DNA of 64,000 bases from Roseburia hominis (GCF_021531695.1 NZ_JADYUI010000003.1:124001-188000); one strand, 5' to 3'; positions 45,229-56,890 are shown, counted from the stretch's first letter. Translations and numbers: made by a program. The notes: a model not told the origin generated them from the sequence alone.

Positions 45229-46116
45229 ATGTATACACAGTTTTTTGGGAATTTTCTCTTAAGCCGCGGTGTAATTACAGCTGAGCAGCTTATTGAGGCG
45301 ATTCATGAAGAATCTAAAGCACATATGAAGCTCGGAACTCTTGCTATTCATGCAGGCTATATGACTGCCAGTGAAGCAGAGAATATCTTAATTATGCAGA
45401 CACACGAGGACAAACGTTTTGGTGAACTTGCAATCCAGGGGGGATATATGACCAAAGAACAGGTTGACCAGCTTGTTAAGATGCAAAAACCTGACTATCT
45501 TCTTTTAGGTCAGATTTTGATAGACAAAGGTTATCTCACTATGAACGAATTTGAAAATCTTATTGTGGATTATCAGTCTGAAAACGAAATCTACGATTTA
45601 GACATGGTCGATGAGAAAAAAGAAACCGTTACGGAAATGCTTAGGAATTATTGTAATTTTGACAACCATCCAGATGCAGAGAAAGCAATTGATTACTTAT
45701 ATCTGCTCTTTAATAATCTGGTTCGTTTTATCGGAGAAGATTTTACAGCTTTAAATCCGATTCCATGTCCGGAATACCCGACAAATTACTGTATTTGTCA
45801 GAAGACACACGGAGAGAATTTCTCGGTTACTTCTGCAATTGACATTGATATGAATGCTGCAATTGCTTTTGCTTCCCGCTATGTGCATGAAGAATTTGAT
45901 GACTTTGATGAATATGTAAAAGCTTCTTTGGAAGATTTTTTGAATTTACATAACGGTTTGTATAATGTAAATTTATCCAACGACTTTTCCTTGGAATTAT
46001 CCTTAGATCCACCGGTCGTTCACCACTGTGATGTATTGACTCTGAGTAAAGGTGCTTACTTATTCCCTGTCGTATATCCTTTTGGAACCGTTAATTTTTT
46101 ATTTTCCTTTTCTTAA
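45229..46116 (+). CDS. MshEN-type repeats plus CheX-like domain protein
   Basis: 295 aa. Residues 1-125 carry three repeats of the type LGxLxIxxGYMTxxE (FGNFLLSRGVITAEQLIEAI, LGTLAIHAGYMTASEAENIL, LGQILIDKGYLTMNEFENLI), resembling the GspE/MshE N-terminal domain that can bind cyclic di-GMP. Residues 145-295 look like CheX (NFSVTSAIDIDMNAAIAFA, YVHEEFDDFDEYVKASLEDF). CheX proteins dephosphorylate CheY. The pair may form a phospho-switch with a nucleotide-sensing input; this is inference from domain similarity. Confidence 0.78.
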   Translation: MYTQFFGNFLLSRGVITAEQLIEAIHEESKAHMKLGTLAIHAGYMTASEAENILIMQTHEDKRFGELAIQGGYMTKEQVDQLVKMQKPDYLLLGQILIDKGYLTMNEFENLIVDYQSENEIYDLDMVDEKKETVTEMLRNYCNFDNHPDAEKAIDYLYLLFNNLVRFIGEDFTALNPIPCPEYPTNYCICQKTHGENFSVTSAIDIDMNAAIAFASRYVHEEFDDFDEYVKASLEDFLNLHNGLYNVNLSNDFSLELSLDPPVVHHCDVLTLSKGAYLFPVVYPFGTVNFLFSFS

Positions 46117-46152
46117 ATCAAAAGTTTAATATGATTTATTATATTTTTACAC

Positions 46153-46182
46153 AAAAAACCTGCCAGGTCCGGCAGGTTTTTT
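46153..46182. terminator. bidirectional terminator between the CheX-like gene and thrC
   Basis: AAAAAACCTGCC, loop AGGTCC, GGCAGGTTTTTT: a perfect 12-bp stem flanked by A and T runs, serving convergent genes. Confidence 0.92.
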
Positions 46183-46193
46183 GCTGTTTCTTC

Positions 46194-47684
46194 TTACATA
46201 TTCAAAAATTTCTTTACCACAGATGGCATCTCATTTACTTCACATACCGTATCATGAAGTACCTTTGCAGAACGAATTTCTTCGATTGCATTTGGAACCT
46301 TTACATTTGCAATTCTGCTCAATTCATCTACCAGTTCAAAATCTGACATAGCGTCATATTTTTCCTTATCAATGGCATCCATAACACTTCTGGTAAACTT
46401 AAACGGACTTGCAGTCGATGCAATTACGGTCTTTGTCGTATCACCGGTTTCTTTCTTATATTTACCATATACACCGGCTGCTACTGCTGTATGAGTATCA
46501 ATCACATATCCGGTCTTCTCATACAAATTCTTAATAACCTCTGCTGTCTCTGCTTCATTTGTGTAATTACCATAGAAGTCTTTTAACTGTTCTCTCATCT
46601 CCGGTGTGATGGCGTATTTTCCTTCTCCGGTGAGCATGGTCATGAATTCTTTATTCTTTGCGGCATCATTTCCGGCAATACGGTAAATCAAACGCTCTAA
46701 GTTGCTTGAAATCAAAATATCCATAGACGGTGAAGATGTAAGGATAAATTCACGATTCTTATCATAGGTACCGGTACTGAAGAAATCATATAATACCTTA
46801 TTCTCATTAGATGCACAGATTAATTTTGCAATCGGAAGTCCCATATTCTTTGCATAAAATGCTGCTAAAATATTTCCGAAATTTCCAGTTGGAACGGTAA
46901 CATTAATCTTCTCGTCTTTTTTAATTGCACCATTTTTATATAATTTTGCATAAGCATATACATAATATGCAATTTGCGGAACCAGACGTCCGATATTGAT
47001 GGAATTTGCGGATGAGAACTGATATCCTGCCTTATCCATCTCGGCTGCAAGATCTTTGTCCTGGAACATCTTCTTCACACCGGTCTGTGCCTGGTCAAAG
47101 TTTCCATTGATTCCAACAACAAAAGTGTTATCACCCTTCTGTGTCACCATCTGCTTTTCCTGAATCGGACTTACCCCGTTCTTCGGATAAAATACGATAA
47201 TCTTTGTTCCTTTTACGTCTGCAAATCCTGCCAAAGCAGCTTTTCCGGTATCTCCGGAAGTAGCAGTTAAGATAACAATGTCATTTTTTACCTGATTTTT
47301 TCTTGCAGCAGTGATTAAAAGATGTGGCAGAATTGATAATGCCATATCCTTAAAAGCAATCGTAGGTCCGTGGAACAACTCTAAATAATAAGCACCGTCT
47401 GCATCTACAAGTGGTGCAATCTCCTCTGTGTCAAATTTGCTGTCATATGCGCTCTTAATACAGTTTTTCAACTCTTCTTCCGTAAAATCTGTAAGAAACT
47501 GCTTCATAACGGCATAAGCCACTTCCTGATAATTCATATCAGCAAGCTCATCTATTGTCACGTCTAAAGAAGGAATCGTATCCGGTACAAACAATCCCCC
47601 GTCTTCGGCAAGTCCTTTTAAAATTGCCTGGGAGGCAGTTACTTTTTCCTTTGCGTTTCGTGTACTTGAATAAATTAAATCCAT
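46194..47684 (-). CDS. thrC: threonine synthase
   Basis: 496 aa, the longer bacterial/fungal type. The N-terminal motif is YSSTRNAKEKVTASQAILKG, the PLP lysine is in LFHGPTIAFKDMALS, and the phosphate loop is TATSGDTGKAALAGF. It converts O-phosphohomoserine to threonine. It is a single transcription unit between a terminator and the divergent AP2-type gene. Its length and motifs are intact. Confidence 0.96.
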   Translation of the reverse strand: MDLIYSSTRNAKEKVTASQAILKGLAEDGGLFVPDTIPSLDVTIDELADMNYQEVAYAVMKQFLTDFTEEELKNCIKSAYDSKFDTEEIAPLVDADGAYYLELFHGPTIAFKDMALSILPHLLITAARKNQVKNDIVILTATSGDTGKAALAGFADVKGTKIIVFYPKNGVSPIQEKQMVTQKGDNTFVVGINGNFDQAQTGVKKMFQDKDLAAEMDKAGYQFSSANSINIGRLVPQIAYYVYAYAKLYKNGAIKKDEKINVTVPTGNFGNILAAFYAKNMGLPIAKLICASNENKVLYDFFSTGTYDKNREFILTSSPSMDILISSNLERLIYRIAGNDAAKNKEFMTMLTGEGKYAITPEMREQLKDFYGNYTNEAETAEVIKNLYEKTGYVIDTHTAVAAGVYGKYKKETGDTTKTVIASTASPFKFTRSVMDAIDKEKYDAMSDFELVDELSRIANVKVPNAIEEIRSAKVLHDTVCEVNEMPSVVKKFLNM

Positions 47685-47895
47685 TCTCTCATCCTCTTTT
47701 TCTATTTGTTTCCATTCAATAGTTTCAACTGTTTTTCATTATAAATAATGGTTTTTCTTCTGTCAATCCAAAAATCTGTACGGATTTGTTTTCTTTGCTT
47801 CCTATTAAATTCAAAAATATGTTATACTAAGGATACAAAACAGAAAAATCCACATCGTTTGTATCACAAACATCATTTTTAACAGGAGGAATTTT

Positions 47896-48702
47896 ATGCT
47901 TCCAGGAGTATTTTCTGCCGTAAAAAAAGACGGCACCCCGTATTTTCGGTCTAACATCACCTATCAGAATAAACACATAAGCCTTGGAAGTTATAAGACA
48001 GAACAGCTTGCACACGAAGCCTATCTGGAAGCATCTCATATTATTTCCAACCACTCGATTTCGTTAGAACATGCTTTGTTCCACGATAAAGTGCTGCCTT
48101 TTGATAAGATCGTTACCTTAGTCAATTTTCGGGATAACCGCGTTTACATTAAAACACCAATTTATCTGCAAAAAACATATTTTGAATATTTTCTTTCCAA
48201 AAATAAAAGTTTAAAATTCGATATTGACGATTTATTCTATTATTCCAGCCACCGCATTCAACAGCGCGGCGGTCATTTGTTCGTAAGCGACTACGGCATG
48301 CAGTATAACATTTTATCACGTTACGGAATTAAAAGCCATGGGGTTCCGGGCAAGGATTTTATCTTTGCCAATGAAGACCCGAATGACTACCGCTATTCCA
48401 ATATTATTATCATAAATTCCTATGCAGGCGTATTTTTACAGGATAAGAACGGAAAAGTCTCCTATCTTGCAAAAATACATATTAACGGCTATTTCAATCT
48501 CGGAACCTATGATACCGAAGAACTTGCCGCCATTGCCTACAATAAAGCCTGTGACCTCGCCAAAGCAAGTGGCATTAACAAAAATTTTCAACTTAATTAC
48601 ATTGAAAATCTTTCTGCGAGCGAATACGCAAAGCTCTATACCGAGATTGCCCTGCCGCAGAAATATCTTACCTATCTTTCGAATTATGTAACACCAGAAT
48701 AA
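47896..48702 (+). CDS. protein with two AP2-like domains around a degenerate HNH-like core
   Basis: 268 aa. Residues 3-47 (GVFSAVKKDGTPYFRSNI, HISLGSYKTEQLAHEAYLEA) and 176-225 (AGVFLQDKNGKVSYLAKI, FNLGTYDTEELAAIAYNKA) both match the AP2/ERF-type DNA-binding fold seen in HNH homing endonucleases. Between them, GVPGKDFIFANEDPNDYRYS occupies the position of the HNH motif (usually DHI/DHxDxNxxNNRxSN), but the histidines are lost. AACAGGAGG precedes the start. It is probably a domesticated DNA-binding protein derived from a homing endonuclease. It lies between thrC and leuD with no mobile context. Confidence 0.72.
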   Translation: MLPGVFSAVKKDGTPYFRSNITYQNKHISLGSYKTEQLAHEAYLEASHIISNHSISLEHALFHDKVLPFDKIVTLVNFRDNRVYIKTPIYLQKTYFEYFLSKNKSLKFDIDDLFYYSSHRIQQRGGHLFVSDYGMQYNILSRYGIKSHGVPGKDFIFANEDPNDYRYSNIIIINSYAGVFLQDKNGKVSYLAKIHINGYFNLGTYDTEELAAIAYNKACDLAKASGINKNFQLNYIENLSASEYAKLYTEIALPQKYLTYLSNYVTPE

Positions 48703-48710
48703 TGCCTCTT

Positions 48711-49196
48711 TTATTTCTGGTTGATATAATTTACAAGGCCCTCTGCCTTAATAATCTTCTGCATAAATTCCGGAAATGGCTGTCCCTGATAGGAAGTTCC
48801 CTTTGTTTTGTCATAAATCATACCGCTGTCAAAATCAATCTCTACTTCGTCTCCTGCTTCAATTGCTTTTGCAGCTTCTTCACACTCTATAATCGGCAGC
48901 CCGATATTGATTGCATTCCGGTAAAAAATACGTGCAAATGTTTCTGCAATAACACAACTTACTCCGGCTGCTTTGATTGCAATCGGTGCATGCTCTCTGG
49001 AAGAACCGCAGCCAAAATTTTTATTTGCAACGATAATATCTCCCTTTGATACTTTTTTCACAAAGTCTTTATCGATATCTTCCATGCAGTGCTGTGCCAA
49101 TTCCTTCGGATCGGAAGAATTCAGATAACGTGCCGGAATAATAACGTCTGTGTCTACATTATCACCAAATTTAAAAACAGTTCCCTGTGCTTTCAT
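48711..49196 (-). CDS. leuD: 3-isopropylmalate dehydratase small subunit
   Basis: 161 aa of the short bacterial/archaeal type, with [17 protein letters not shown] and [14 protein letters not shown], the substrate-binding swivel domain. With LeuC, encoded 12 bp upstream, it isomerises 2- to 3-isopropylmalate in leucine synthesis. Confidence 0.96.
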   Translation of the reverse strand: MKAQGTVFKFGDNVDTDVIIPARYLNSSDPKELAQHCMEDIDKDFVKKVSKGDIIVANKNFGCGSSREHAPIAIKAAGVSCVIAETFARIFYRNAINIGLPIIECEEAAKAIEAGDEVEIDFDSGMIYDKTKGTSYQGQPFPEFMQKIIKAEGLVNYINQK

Positions 49197-49208
49197 GTTC
49201 TTTTCCTC

Positions 49209-50468
49209 CTATAACTCGTCTGGTCCGGAAATCTTACCGGTAATCGCACTTGCTGCTGCTACGGCAGGACTTGCCAGATAAATCTCAGAATCCACATGTC
49301 CCATTCTTCCTACAAAGTTACGGTTTGTCGTGGATACACAACGTTCACCGGCTGCCAGAATACCCATATAACCGCCAAGACAAGGTCCACAAGTCGGTGT
49401 ACTTACAACTGCACCTGCCTCAATAAAAGTACGGATATATCCGGCTTCCATGGCATCCAGATAAATCTTTTGTGTAGCAGGAATTACAATGACACGCAGG
49501 CCTTTCTTCACCTTTCTGCCCTTTAAAATTTCTGCTGCAATCTTTAAATCCTCTAATCTTCCATTGGTACAGGAACCGATTACGACCTGATCAATTTTAA
49601 TGTCACCGACTTCATCTATCGTATGGGTATTTTCCGGTAAATGTGGGAAAGATACGGTCGATTTCAACGTACTTAAATCAATCGTATACTCTGCATCATA
49701 GCAGGCATCTGCATCTGCCTCAAATATCTGATATGGACGTTTGGAATGTTCTTTCATATAGTCTTCTGCAATCGCATCAACCGGGAAAATACCATTCTTA
49801 GCACCTGCTTCGATTGCCATGTTTGCAATGGTAAAACGATCGTCCATGCTCAAATTCTTAATACCGTCGCCGACAAACTCTAAGGATTTATATAATGCAC
49901 CGTCTACTCCGATCATGCCAATCAAATGTAAAATAACATCTTTTCCACTCACCCATTTCTGTGGTTTTCCAACAATGTTAATCTTAATGGCGGAAGGCAC
50001 CTTAAACCATGCTTTTCCGGTTGCCATACCGGCTGCCATATCGGTACTGCCGACACCTGTTGAAAATGCACCGAGCGCACCATAAGTACAAGTGTGGGAA
50101 TCTGCTCCGATAATCACATCTCCGGCAACAGTAAGACCTTTTTCCGGAAGTAATGCATGCTCAATTCCCATCTCTCCTACGTCAAAATAGTTTGTAATCT
50201 CATGTTTGCAGGCAAATTCACGCACACATTTACAATGTTCTGCGGATTTGATATCCTTATTTGGTACAAAGTGATCCAATACCAAAGCGATTTTATCTTT
50301 ATGAAAAACACCATCTACTTTCATTTTATCCATCTCATGAATGGCAACCGGGGAAGTAATATCATTTCCCAGTACCAAATCCAGATCCGCCTCTATCAAT
50401 TGACCTGCACAGACCTTATCAAGCCCTGCATGTGCCGCAAGTATTTTCTGCGTCATTGTCATTCCCAT
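49209..50468 (-). CDS. leuC: 3-isopropylmalate dehydratase large subunit
   Basis: 419 aa. The three iron-sulfur cysteines lie in VIGSCTNGR and [10 protein letters not shown], with [13 protein letters not shown] earlier. This is the size of the HACN/LeuC type that pairs with a short LeuD. A divergently transcribed LysR regulator starts 150 bp upstream, with a palindrome in the gap, so leuCD is its probable target. Confidence 0.96.
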   Translation of the reverse strand: MGMTMTQKILAAHAGLDKVCAGQLIEADLDLVLGNDITSPVAIHEMDKMKVDGVFHKDKIALVLDHFVPNKDIKSAEHCKCVREFACKHEITNYFDVGEMGIEHALLPEKGLTVAGDVIIGADSHTCTYGALGAFSTGVGSTDMAAGMATGKAWFKVPSAIKINIVGKPQKWVSGKDVILHLIGMIGVDGALYKSLEFVGDGIKNLSMDDRFTIANMAIEAGAKNGIFPVDAIAEDYMKEHSKRPYQIFEADADACYDAEYTIDLSTLKSTVSFPHLPENTHTIDEVGDIKIDQVVIGSCTNGRLEDLKIAAEILKGRKVKKGLRVIVIPATQKIYLDAMEAGYIRTFIEAGAVVSTPTCGPCLGGYMGILAAGERCVSTTNRNFVGRMGHVDSEIYLASPAVAAASAITGKISGPDEL

Positions 50469-50505
50469 GTTCCAGTCCTCCTATATTTTCTATTACGTGA
50501 GCAAT

Positions 50506-50524
50506 TGCTAAATAATTATTAGCA
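50506..50524. promoter_or_regulatory. LysR-type operator between leuC and its regulator
   Basis: TGCTAA-N7-TTAGCA, a perfect 6-bp dyad in the divergent promoter region. It fits the LysR T-N11-A type of site. It overlaps the expected leuC promoter area. Confidence 0.6.
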
Positions 50525-50533
50525 TATCTTTTA

Positions 50534-50563
50534 TTGCCATTGTAGCATAAATCATGATATAAT
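50534..50563 (+). promoter_or_regulatory. promoter of the LysR-type gene
   Basis: TTGCCA (50534-50539), 18-bp spacer, TATAAT (50558-50563). Confidence 0.65.
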
Positions 50564-50623
50564 AGTAATACATAATAAATATGTTTATCATGAACCGCAG
50601 TTATATCAGAAAGGAAGATGTCT

Positions 50624-51547
50624 ATGATTCAGAGCCTGTCCTGCTACCGGATTTTTTATACCGTTGCACGAACAAAAAATATTTCAAAGGCTGCAAAAGA
50701 GCTTTATATCAGCCAGCCCGCCATAAGCAAGTCCATTCAGAAATTAGAAGAAAGCATGAACTGTGAGCTTTTCCGCCGGAGTTCCCGTGGCGTAATTTTA
50801 ACAGAAGAAGGCGAACTGCTTTATTCTTATGTTAAGGTTGCATTCGAAACTTTAGCACTCGGAGAAGATAAATTAAAAAATTCCATTGAGCTTGGCGTAG
50901 GACATTTAAAAATCGGTGTCAGTTCTACCTTATGCAAATATATGTTACTACCATACTTAAAGGAATTTATCAAGAAATACCCGCATATCAATATTTCAAT
51001 TGCCTGCCAGTCTACCAATGAGACCTTACGTCTGTTAGAAGAAAATAAAATTGATATCGGCTTAATCGGAAAACCGGATAATTTAAAAAACATTGATTTT
51101 CATTTTCTTACAGAAATCAAGGACATTTTTGTTGCAACGAAGGATTATCTGCGCAATCTGAAAGCAAGAGGTGTAAAAGAATCCCAGATTTTACAGAATT
51201 CCACTCTTATGCTTTTGGATAAGAATAACATGACACGTCAGTATATTGATGATTATTTACAGGAAAATCAGATTATTGTGCAGGATTCCATTGATATTTC
51301 TTCTATGGACCTTCTGATTGAATTTGCAAAGATCAGTGTTGGTGTTGCCTGTGTCATTAAAGAATTTGTAACCGAAGAGTTAGAAGACGGTTCCTTAATC
51401 GAGATTCCACTTGGTTTCCCGATTCACAAACGTGAAGTCGGATTTGCTTATAAAAAGTCCATGAAACCATCCAAATCCTTAGAACTGTTCGTTGATTTTT
51501 ACAAAACACATGAGCTTTTAAATCCTACAAAAGTAAACAAGAAATAA
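50624..51547 (+). CDS. LysR-family transcriptional regulator
   Basis: 307 aa from ATG 50624, 9 bases after AAAGG; the alternative ATG 50618 is only 3 bases away from it. The N-terminal HTH is YRIFYTVARTKNISKAAKEL and SQPAISKSIQKLE; the remainder is the inducer-binding domain (LKIGVSSTLCKYMLLPYL, IDIGLIGKP). The divergent arrangement with leuCD suggests control of branched-chain amino acid genes. The effector is unknown. Confidence 0.93.
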   Translation: MIQSLSCYRIFYTVARTKNISKAAKELYISQPAISKSIQKLEESMNCELFRRSSRGVILTEEGELLYSYVKVAFETLALGEDKLKNSIELGVGHLKIGVSSTLCKYMLLPYLKEFIKKYPHINISIACQSTNETLRLLEENKIDIGLIGKPDNLKNIDFHFLTEIKDIFVATKDYLRNLKARGVKESQILQNSTLMLLDKNNMTRQYIDDYLQENQIIVQDSIDISSMDLLIEFAKISVGVACVIKEFVTEELEDGSLIEIPLGFPIHKREVGFAYKKSMKPSKSLELFVDFYKTHELLNPTKVNKK

Positions 51548-51576
51548 TGTCTTAACCAAATACAGGAAATAGAAAC

Positions 51577-51623
51577 AAAAAAACAGTCAATGTATCTCAA
51601 AATGAAATACATTGGCTGTTTTT
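51577..51623. terminator. bidirectional terminator between the LysR gene and ilvC
   Basis: AAAACAGTCAATGTAT and ATACATTGGCTGTTTT form a 16-bp stem with one mismatch, with A/T runs on both sides. Confidence 0.9.
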
Positions 51624-51649
51624 ATCACCAGTGTGCAACAACGTTTAAA

Positions 51650-53195
<1,546 letters not shown>

Positions 53196-53239
53196 CGAAA
53201 ACCTTCCTTTGCTTAATACGCTTGCTCACGTTAGATTTT

Positions 53240-53267
53240 ATTCTAGCATATCTGTTTCAATTGTCAA
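53240..53267 (-). promoter_or_regulatory. promoter of the ilvN-ilvC operon
   Basis: TTGACA (53267-53262), 16-bp spacer, TAGAAT (53245-53240) on the minus strand. The leader is only about 40 nt, too short for a T-box. Confidence 0.65.
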
Positions 53268-53354
53268 TACAAAAAATGCATTTAAGTAATATAATTTTTT
53301 ATTTCTATAACTGTAAGTTATGTTTGTGAGAGATATAATTCATAACAACACAAA

Positions 53355-55163
53355 TTAAAGCTTTTTTTGTTGCTCAATCTGTTTTTCAACCGCCTCTGCG
53401 ATACCTTTTACGTAGCCCTTCTGATTCGATATGATATTCTGCAAATCGCTTTTGATACTGATATAACCAAGTTCCACCAGAACGGATTCCACACCTACAT
53501 TGGAATTGCGGTATTCATTTGTTCCATAACGCGGATCCCTGCCATCTACTAACGCACCCGTCGCAATTCCGCCAAGTTCCCTTATCATAAACAGGGAATC
53601 AACACCGGTATAATCATAAGGCGTATAACCATATTTCTGTGCCGTTGCCGTACTTTTTACAACACCATTCTGGCTATAAGGAGATGCATACACGCCATTC
53701 GCCACACGATCCGACTCCATCGAGGAATAATTCGTATTTCCGTCTGTTACGATTCCATCTGCAATCAGCTTTGCAAAATCCGGGTTTCCATGAACAGAAC
53801 AATAAACCTGTACTCCCCCACTGGTAAGTGCCTCTGCATTACTGTTTAAATGGATACTGATACCATATTTCGCGCCGGATCTGCAGGCAATACTGACACG
53901 TCCGTCTTCATCATACATTGTATATGCCATGTCCTCACTGGAAGATTCCGAACCATCTCTTGTAAGCTGCACTTTATATCCTTTGTCCTCCAGACTTTCT
54001 TTGATTGCCTTTGCATATGGCAACGTTAATTCTGCTTCCGTGTAGCCATTCTTGTCTGCTCCCGGATCCTTCCCGCCATGCCCGGCATCTATTACAATAT
54101 CATACACATCATCCGGCAATTTGCTTCTCTTAACCTGCATGCCAAGATAGCTTAAATTGGTTCCTTTATCGTCTTGTGCAAATGCAATATCGATCTTTTG
54201 ATTCTTGCCACTCTCCGTAAGTGTATAATAGGTAATTGCCTGTTCGCCCACGGCATCCTTTAAAGATTTATATTCTTTGGTTCCATCTGCATAAAGTAAT
54301 TTTAACAACAGACAGTAATTCCCATCATCAATATTCTCCAGATTGATTCCCTCATTGATATTTTCTGCCGTCTTAAAATAATAGCTTCCGTCTTCTCCAA
54401 TTGTCTTTACCAGCTGGTAGATCTTTTCCATCTCTTCCTCAGAATCCTGCCCAACGGCAAGTCCCTTCTTATCATCCACCATAACTAATTCTAACGTTTT
54501 TAATTCCTTTGTCGTTCCAATATGCCCTTCCAGATTAAAATGCGTTCCATAGACATAATATTTGCTTATCTCTACCGAATCATCTGTTACATTACCCAAA
54601 ACTGACTGGATTTCTTCTTCTACATTGGCTTCGACTTCAACCGTCTCATGCTTAATCACTGCTTTCTTAATCAGTACAACAATCCCTGCTAATAACACAA
54701 TAGAAAAAGCAAGCAGGGCCAGCTGCGTACATAAAGCCCGTCGTCTTCTTCTAAGATATCGTTCTCTCGCCCTTTTGTCACGCATCATCTGCTCTCTGGT
54801 ATGTGGTCTTTGTGCTGTTTTTGCAGTATCAATTCTTGTCTGATTTATCCGTGTTCCGGACGGTTCCATGTTATTTCGTCCGGCATTTACCCGACCTGAA
54901 GAATTTTGTCTTGCGGCAGCCTGTCTCTGCGCTGTCTGCTGCGTCACTTTTCTTCTTTGCGCGCTCCCCTGTACGGAACTTCTTCTTTCCGGTTCACTTC
55001 GTCGCTCCTGACTGGGATTTTTGGTCTTTTGTCCGCGATACGCCATATCCATCTTAAGTTCTGCATTCTGACGCATCTGTTTCTTTTTATTTAATTTGGT
55101 ACTTTGATAGCTTCCTGTACTTCTTGTCTTTCCTAATCGGCCATTTCTATCATTTTCGTTCAT
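53355..55163 (-). CDS. N-acetylmuramoyl-L-alanine amidase (Amidase_3), membrane anchored
   Basis: 602 aa. Residues 1-145 are cytoplasmic, strongly basic and Gln/Arg-rich (ERRSEPERRSSVQGSAQRR), followed by a single helix near 150-170 and an extracytoplasmic part. The Amidase_3 domain (about 360-595) has VIDAGHGGKDPGADKNGYTE with zinc His and Glu, ISIHLNSNAE with the third zinc His, and ESVLVELGYIS with the catalytic Glu. It cleaves the amide between MurNAc and the stem peptide. The long basic cytoplasmic arm is atypical and may bind the membrane or a partner. Confidence 0.92.
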   Translation of the reverse strand: MNENDRNGRLGKTRSTGSYQSTKLNKKKQMRQNAELKMDMAYRGQKTKNPSQERRSEPERRSSVQGSAQRRKVTQQTAQRQAAARQNSSGRVNAGRNNMEPSGTRINQTRIDTAKTAQRPHTREQMMRDKRARERYLRRRRRALCTQLALLAFSIVLLAGIVVLIKKAVIKHETVEVEANVEEEIQSVLGNVTDDSVEISKYYVYGTHFNLEGHIGTTKELKTLELVMVDDKKGLAVGQDSEEEMEKIYQLVKTIGEDGSYYFKTAENINEGINLENIDDGNYCLLLKLLYADGTKEYKSLKDAVGEQAITYYTLTESGKNQKIDIAFAQDDKGTNLSYLGMQVKRSKLPDDVYDIVIDAGHGGKDPGADKNGYTEAELTLPYAKAIKESLEDKGYKVQLTRDGSESSSEDMAYTMYDEDGRVSIACRSGAKYGISIHLNSNAEALTSGGVQVYCSVHGNPDFAKLIADGIVTDGNTNYSSMESDRVANGVYASPYSQNGVVKSTATAQKYGYTPYDYTGVDSLFMIRELGGIATGALVDGRDPRYGTNEYRNSNVGVESVLVELGYISIKSDLQNIISNQKGYVKGIAEAVEKQIEQQKKL

Positions 55164-55250
55164 TTATCTTAAACCCGCCTCGTATTTTCTTTTCCCTCGT
55201 TCATTATAATACAATTTTAACAGAATAGGAAAAAGATTTTCATGAAGAAA

Positions 55251-56306
55251 CTATGAATTATTTCTTAAAATTTCTTCCATTTTCTTCATGACTTTTTCGG
55301 CAATTTCATCATCCTCACTAAAATCATCCGGTCCCTTATTTTCCTCATTTCTGTATTCTTCTTCCCAGTATTCTTCTTCCGGCGGCATTTCCCACATATT
55401 TTCATTGACAGATTCCTGATATTCTATCTCATCTTTTGGTATTCTTTCTCTTCTTGACTCTTCTCTTTGAATATTTCCCCTTCCGGATTCTTCTCTTCTT
55501 TTTGGTGGCTTAGATTCCTCTTTCTGTCGTCTAATGTCTGATTTTGTTTTTGTAGTTCTGACCGGTCTTTTTGCTCTTTTGTTTTTCTTTCTTTTCTTCT
55601 TATCCTTCTTCCTTTTCAATAAAACAGATTGTTTCGTGCTTTCTGGTTTTTCACTTAAAATGGTTTCTCCATATGTTTCTTTCACAAGCAGTCTGAAATA
55701 AGAAACAACTAACAATACAGAAAAAAGAAAAAATCCATAACAGCCGATTTTCTTATAATTACTCAACATTCCAAATAGAAAAAACGCATCTGTCACTCCA
55801 AGAAGAATGGTTGCATGATAATCAAGAATGTATTTTAGTTTTTTTATCGTAGCAAATGCAGCAAAAAAAATCCAATACATCCACAAATATTTTACCAGCG
55901 AAGAAAAGCTAAGAAGCTGATTCCAAAGGATTTGTATTTTATTTTCCCATCCTCCATATAAAATGACCGGCATTTTTCTTCCAAAATAGAAGAAAAGGAA
56001 AAGAAGAAATCCTGCAATGGCTAACATGAAAGCAGATACGGATTTCCTTTTCCCTCTTTTTTGAAATAAATGAGTAATTGCTCTTAGCCTCAAAGCAATT
56101 TTGCCTACTATCTGCACCAGGAAAGGCATCAGCAAGGCAATTCCCAATACAATAAGTCCTTTTCTTTTATTTTCTATCCCATAAACCATGGAAATACCCA
56201 GTGCAAATACGGCAACAGTATAAATCCATCGTAATATATTCTGAATCATTTTTGAGATAAAACGCATCTTTTCTCCTCTTTCCCGTAAATTTTTTCTATT
56301 GTACAA
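55251..56306 (-). CDS. integral membrane protein with highly charged C-terminal tail
   Basis: 351 aa. Six or so helices in residues 20-215, then a low-complexity tail: first basic (KRKKDKKKRKKNKRAKRP), then acidic (PPEEEYWEEEYRNEENKG). The first 13 residues may not be native; ATG 56267 (MRFISKM) has GGAGAAAAG in front. No family is recognised. The charge-block tail resembles the basic arm of the neighbouring amidase, a hint of shared localisation only. Confidence 0.7.
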   Translation of the reverse strand: MYNRKNLRERGEKMRFISKMIQNILRWIYTVAVFALGISMVYGIENKRKGLIVLGIALLMPFLVQIVGKIALRLRAITHLFQKRGKRKSVSAFMLAIAGFLLFLFFYFGRKMPVILYGGWENKIQILWNQLLSFSSLVKYLWMYWIFFAAFATIKKLKYILDYHATILLGVTDAFFLFGMLSNYKKIGCYGFFLFSVLLVVSYFRLLVKETYGETILSEKPESTKQSVLLKRKKDKKKRKKNKRAKRPVRTTKTKSDIRRQKEESKPPKRREESGRGNIQREESRRERIPKDEIEYQESVNENMWEMPPEEEYWEEEYRNEENKGPDDFSEDDEIAEKVMKKMEEILRNNS

Positions 56307-56347
56307 AAAAGATATGAAATTCCTGTGTGGAATTTCTGAATTATTTC

Positions 56348-56890
56348 TTAAATTTGACAGGACTGTAATAAAAAGATATGGTACTCTTCATCTTTTATGA
56401 TTCTTGCAATTACCCTTAAGATATAAGGATCTTTTATCATTTTCATATGTTTTCTATATTGTGCGATTGCTCCTTTCTCTGACGCAATTCCTTCCATAAT
56501 CATTTTTTTCGGTTCCTTCTGCAACGTAAGCCACTCCGGCGTCCAATAGGTCAGTCCTCTCTGATTTGCCATACCTTTATAATCCGGCGAACCCCCAAGA
56601 AGCACAATGAGTTCTCCTAATTTCTGCAAATGTATCATCTCTGCCATTGCAATTCCAAGAATCGTTTTTGCCACCTCACACTTCCGGTTTGACAGACAGA
56701 TTTCCGTATGAATATACTGCGTAACTGCAGAAAGTTCCGATACACTACCGCAATAATCCATCTTAATTATTTCTGCATATCTTTGATTTGCTTCGCTTAC
56801 CCTGATGGGTGGATAGGCTAACTGCACCAGTGCCGGATTCACGCCCATCATATTACAACTATTTTCCAAAAATTTTTCTGTTTCTGACAT
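56348..56890 (-). CDS. ferritin-like / manganese-catalase-type diiron protein
   Basis: 180 aa. A four-helix bundle with metal-ligand pattern ELSAVTQYIHTE (Glu ... His), AEMIHLQ (E-x-x-H), EKGAIAQYRKH and KDEEYHIFLL (E-x-x-H). This resembles Mn-catalase or spore-coat CotJC-type proteins. It probably acts on peroxide or stores metal; the precise activity is open. It is a single gene 60 bp after the HigA gene's end. Confidence 0.78.
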   Translation of the reverse strand: MSETEKFLENSCNMMGVNPALVQLAYPPIRVSEANQRYAEIIKMDYCGSVSELSAVTQYIHTEICLSNRKCEVAKTILGIAMAEMIHLQKLGELIVLLGGSPDYKGMANQRGLTYWTPEWLTLQKEPKKMIMEGIASEKGAIAQYRKHMKMIKDPYILRVIARIIKDEEYHIFLLQSCQI

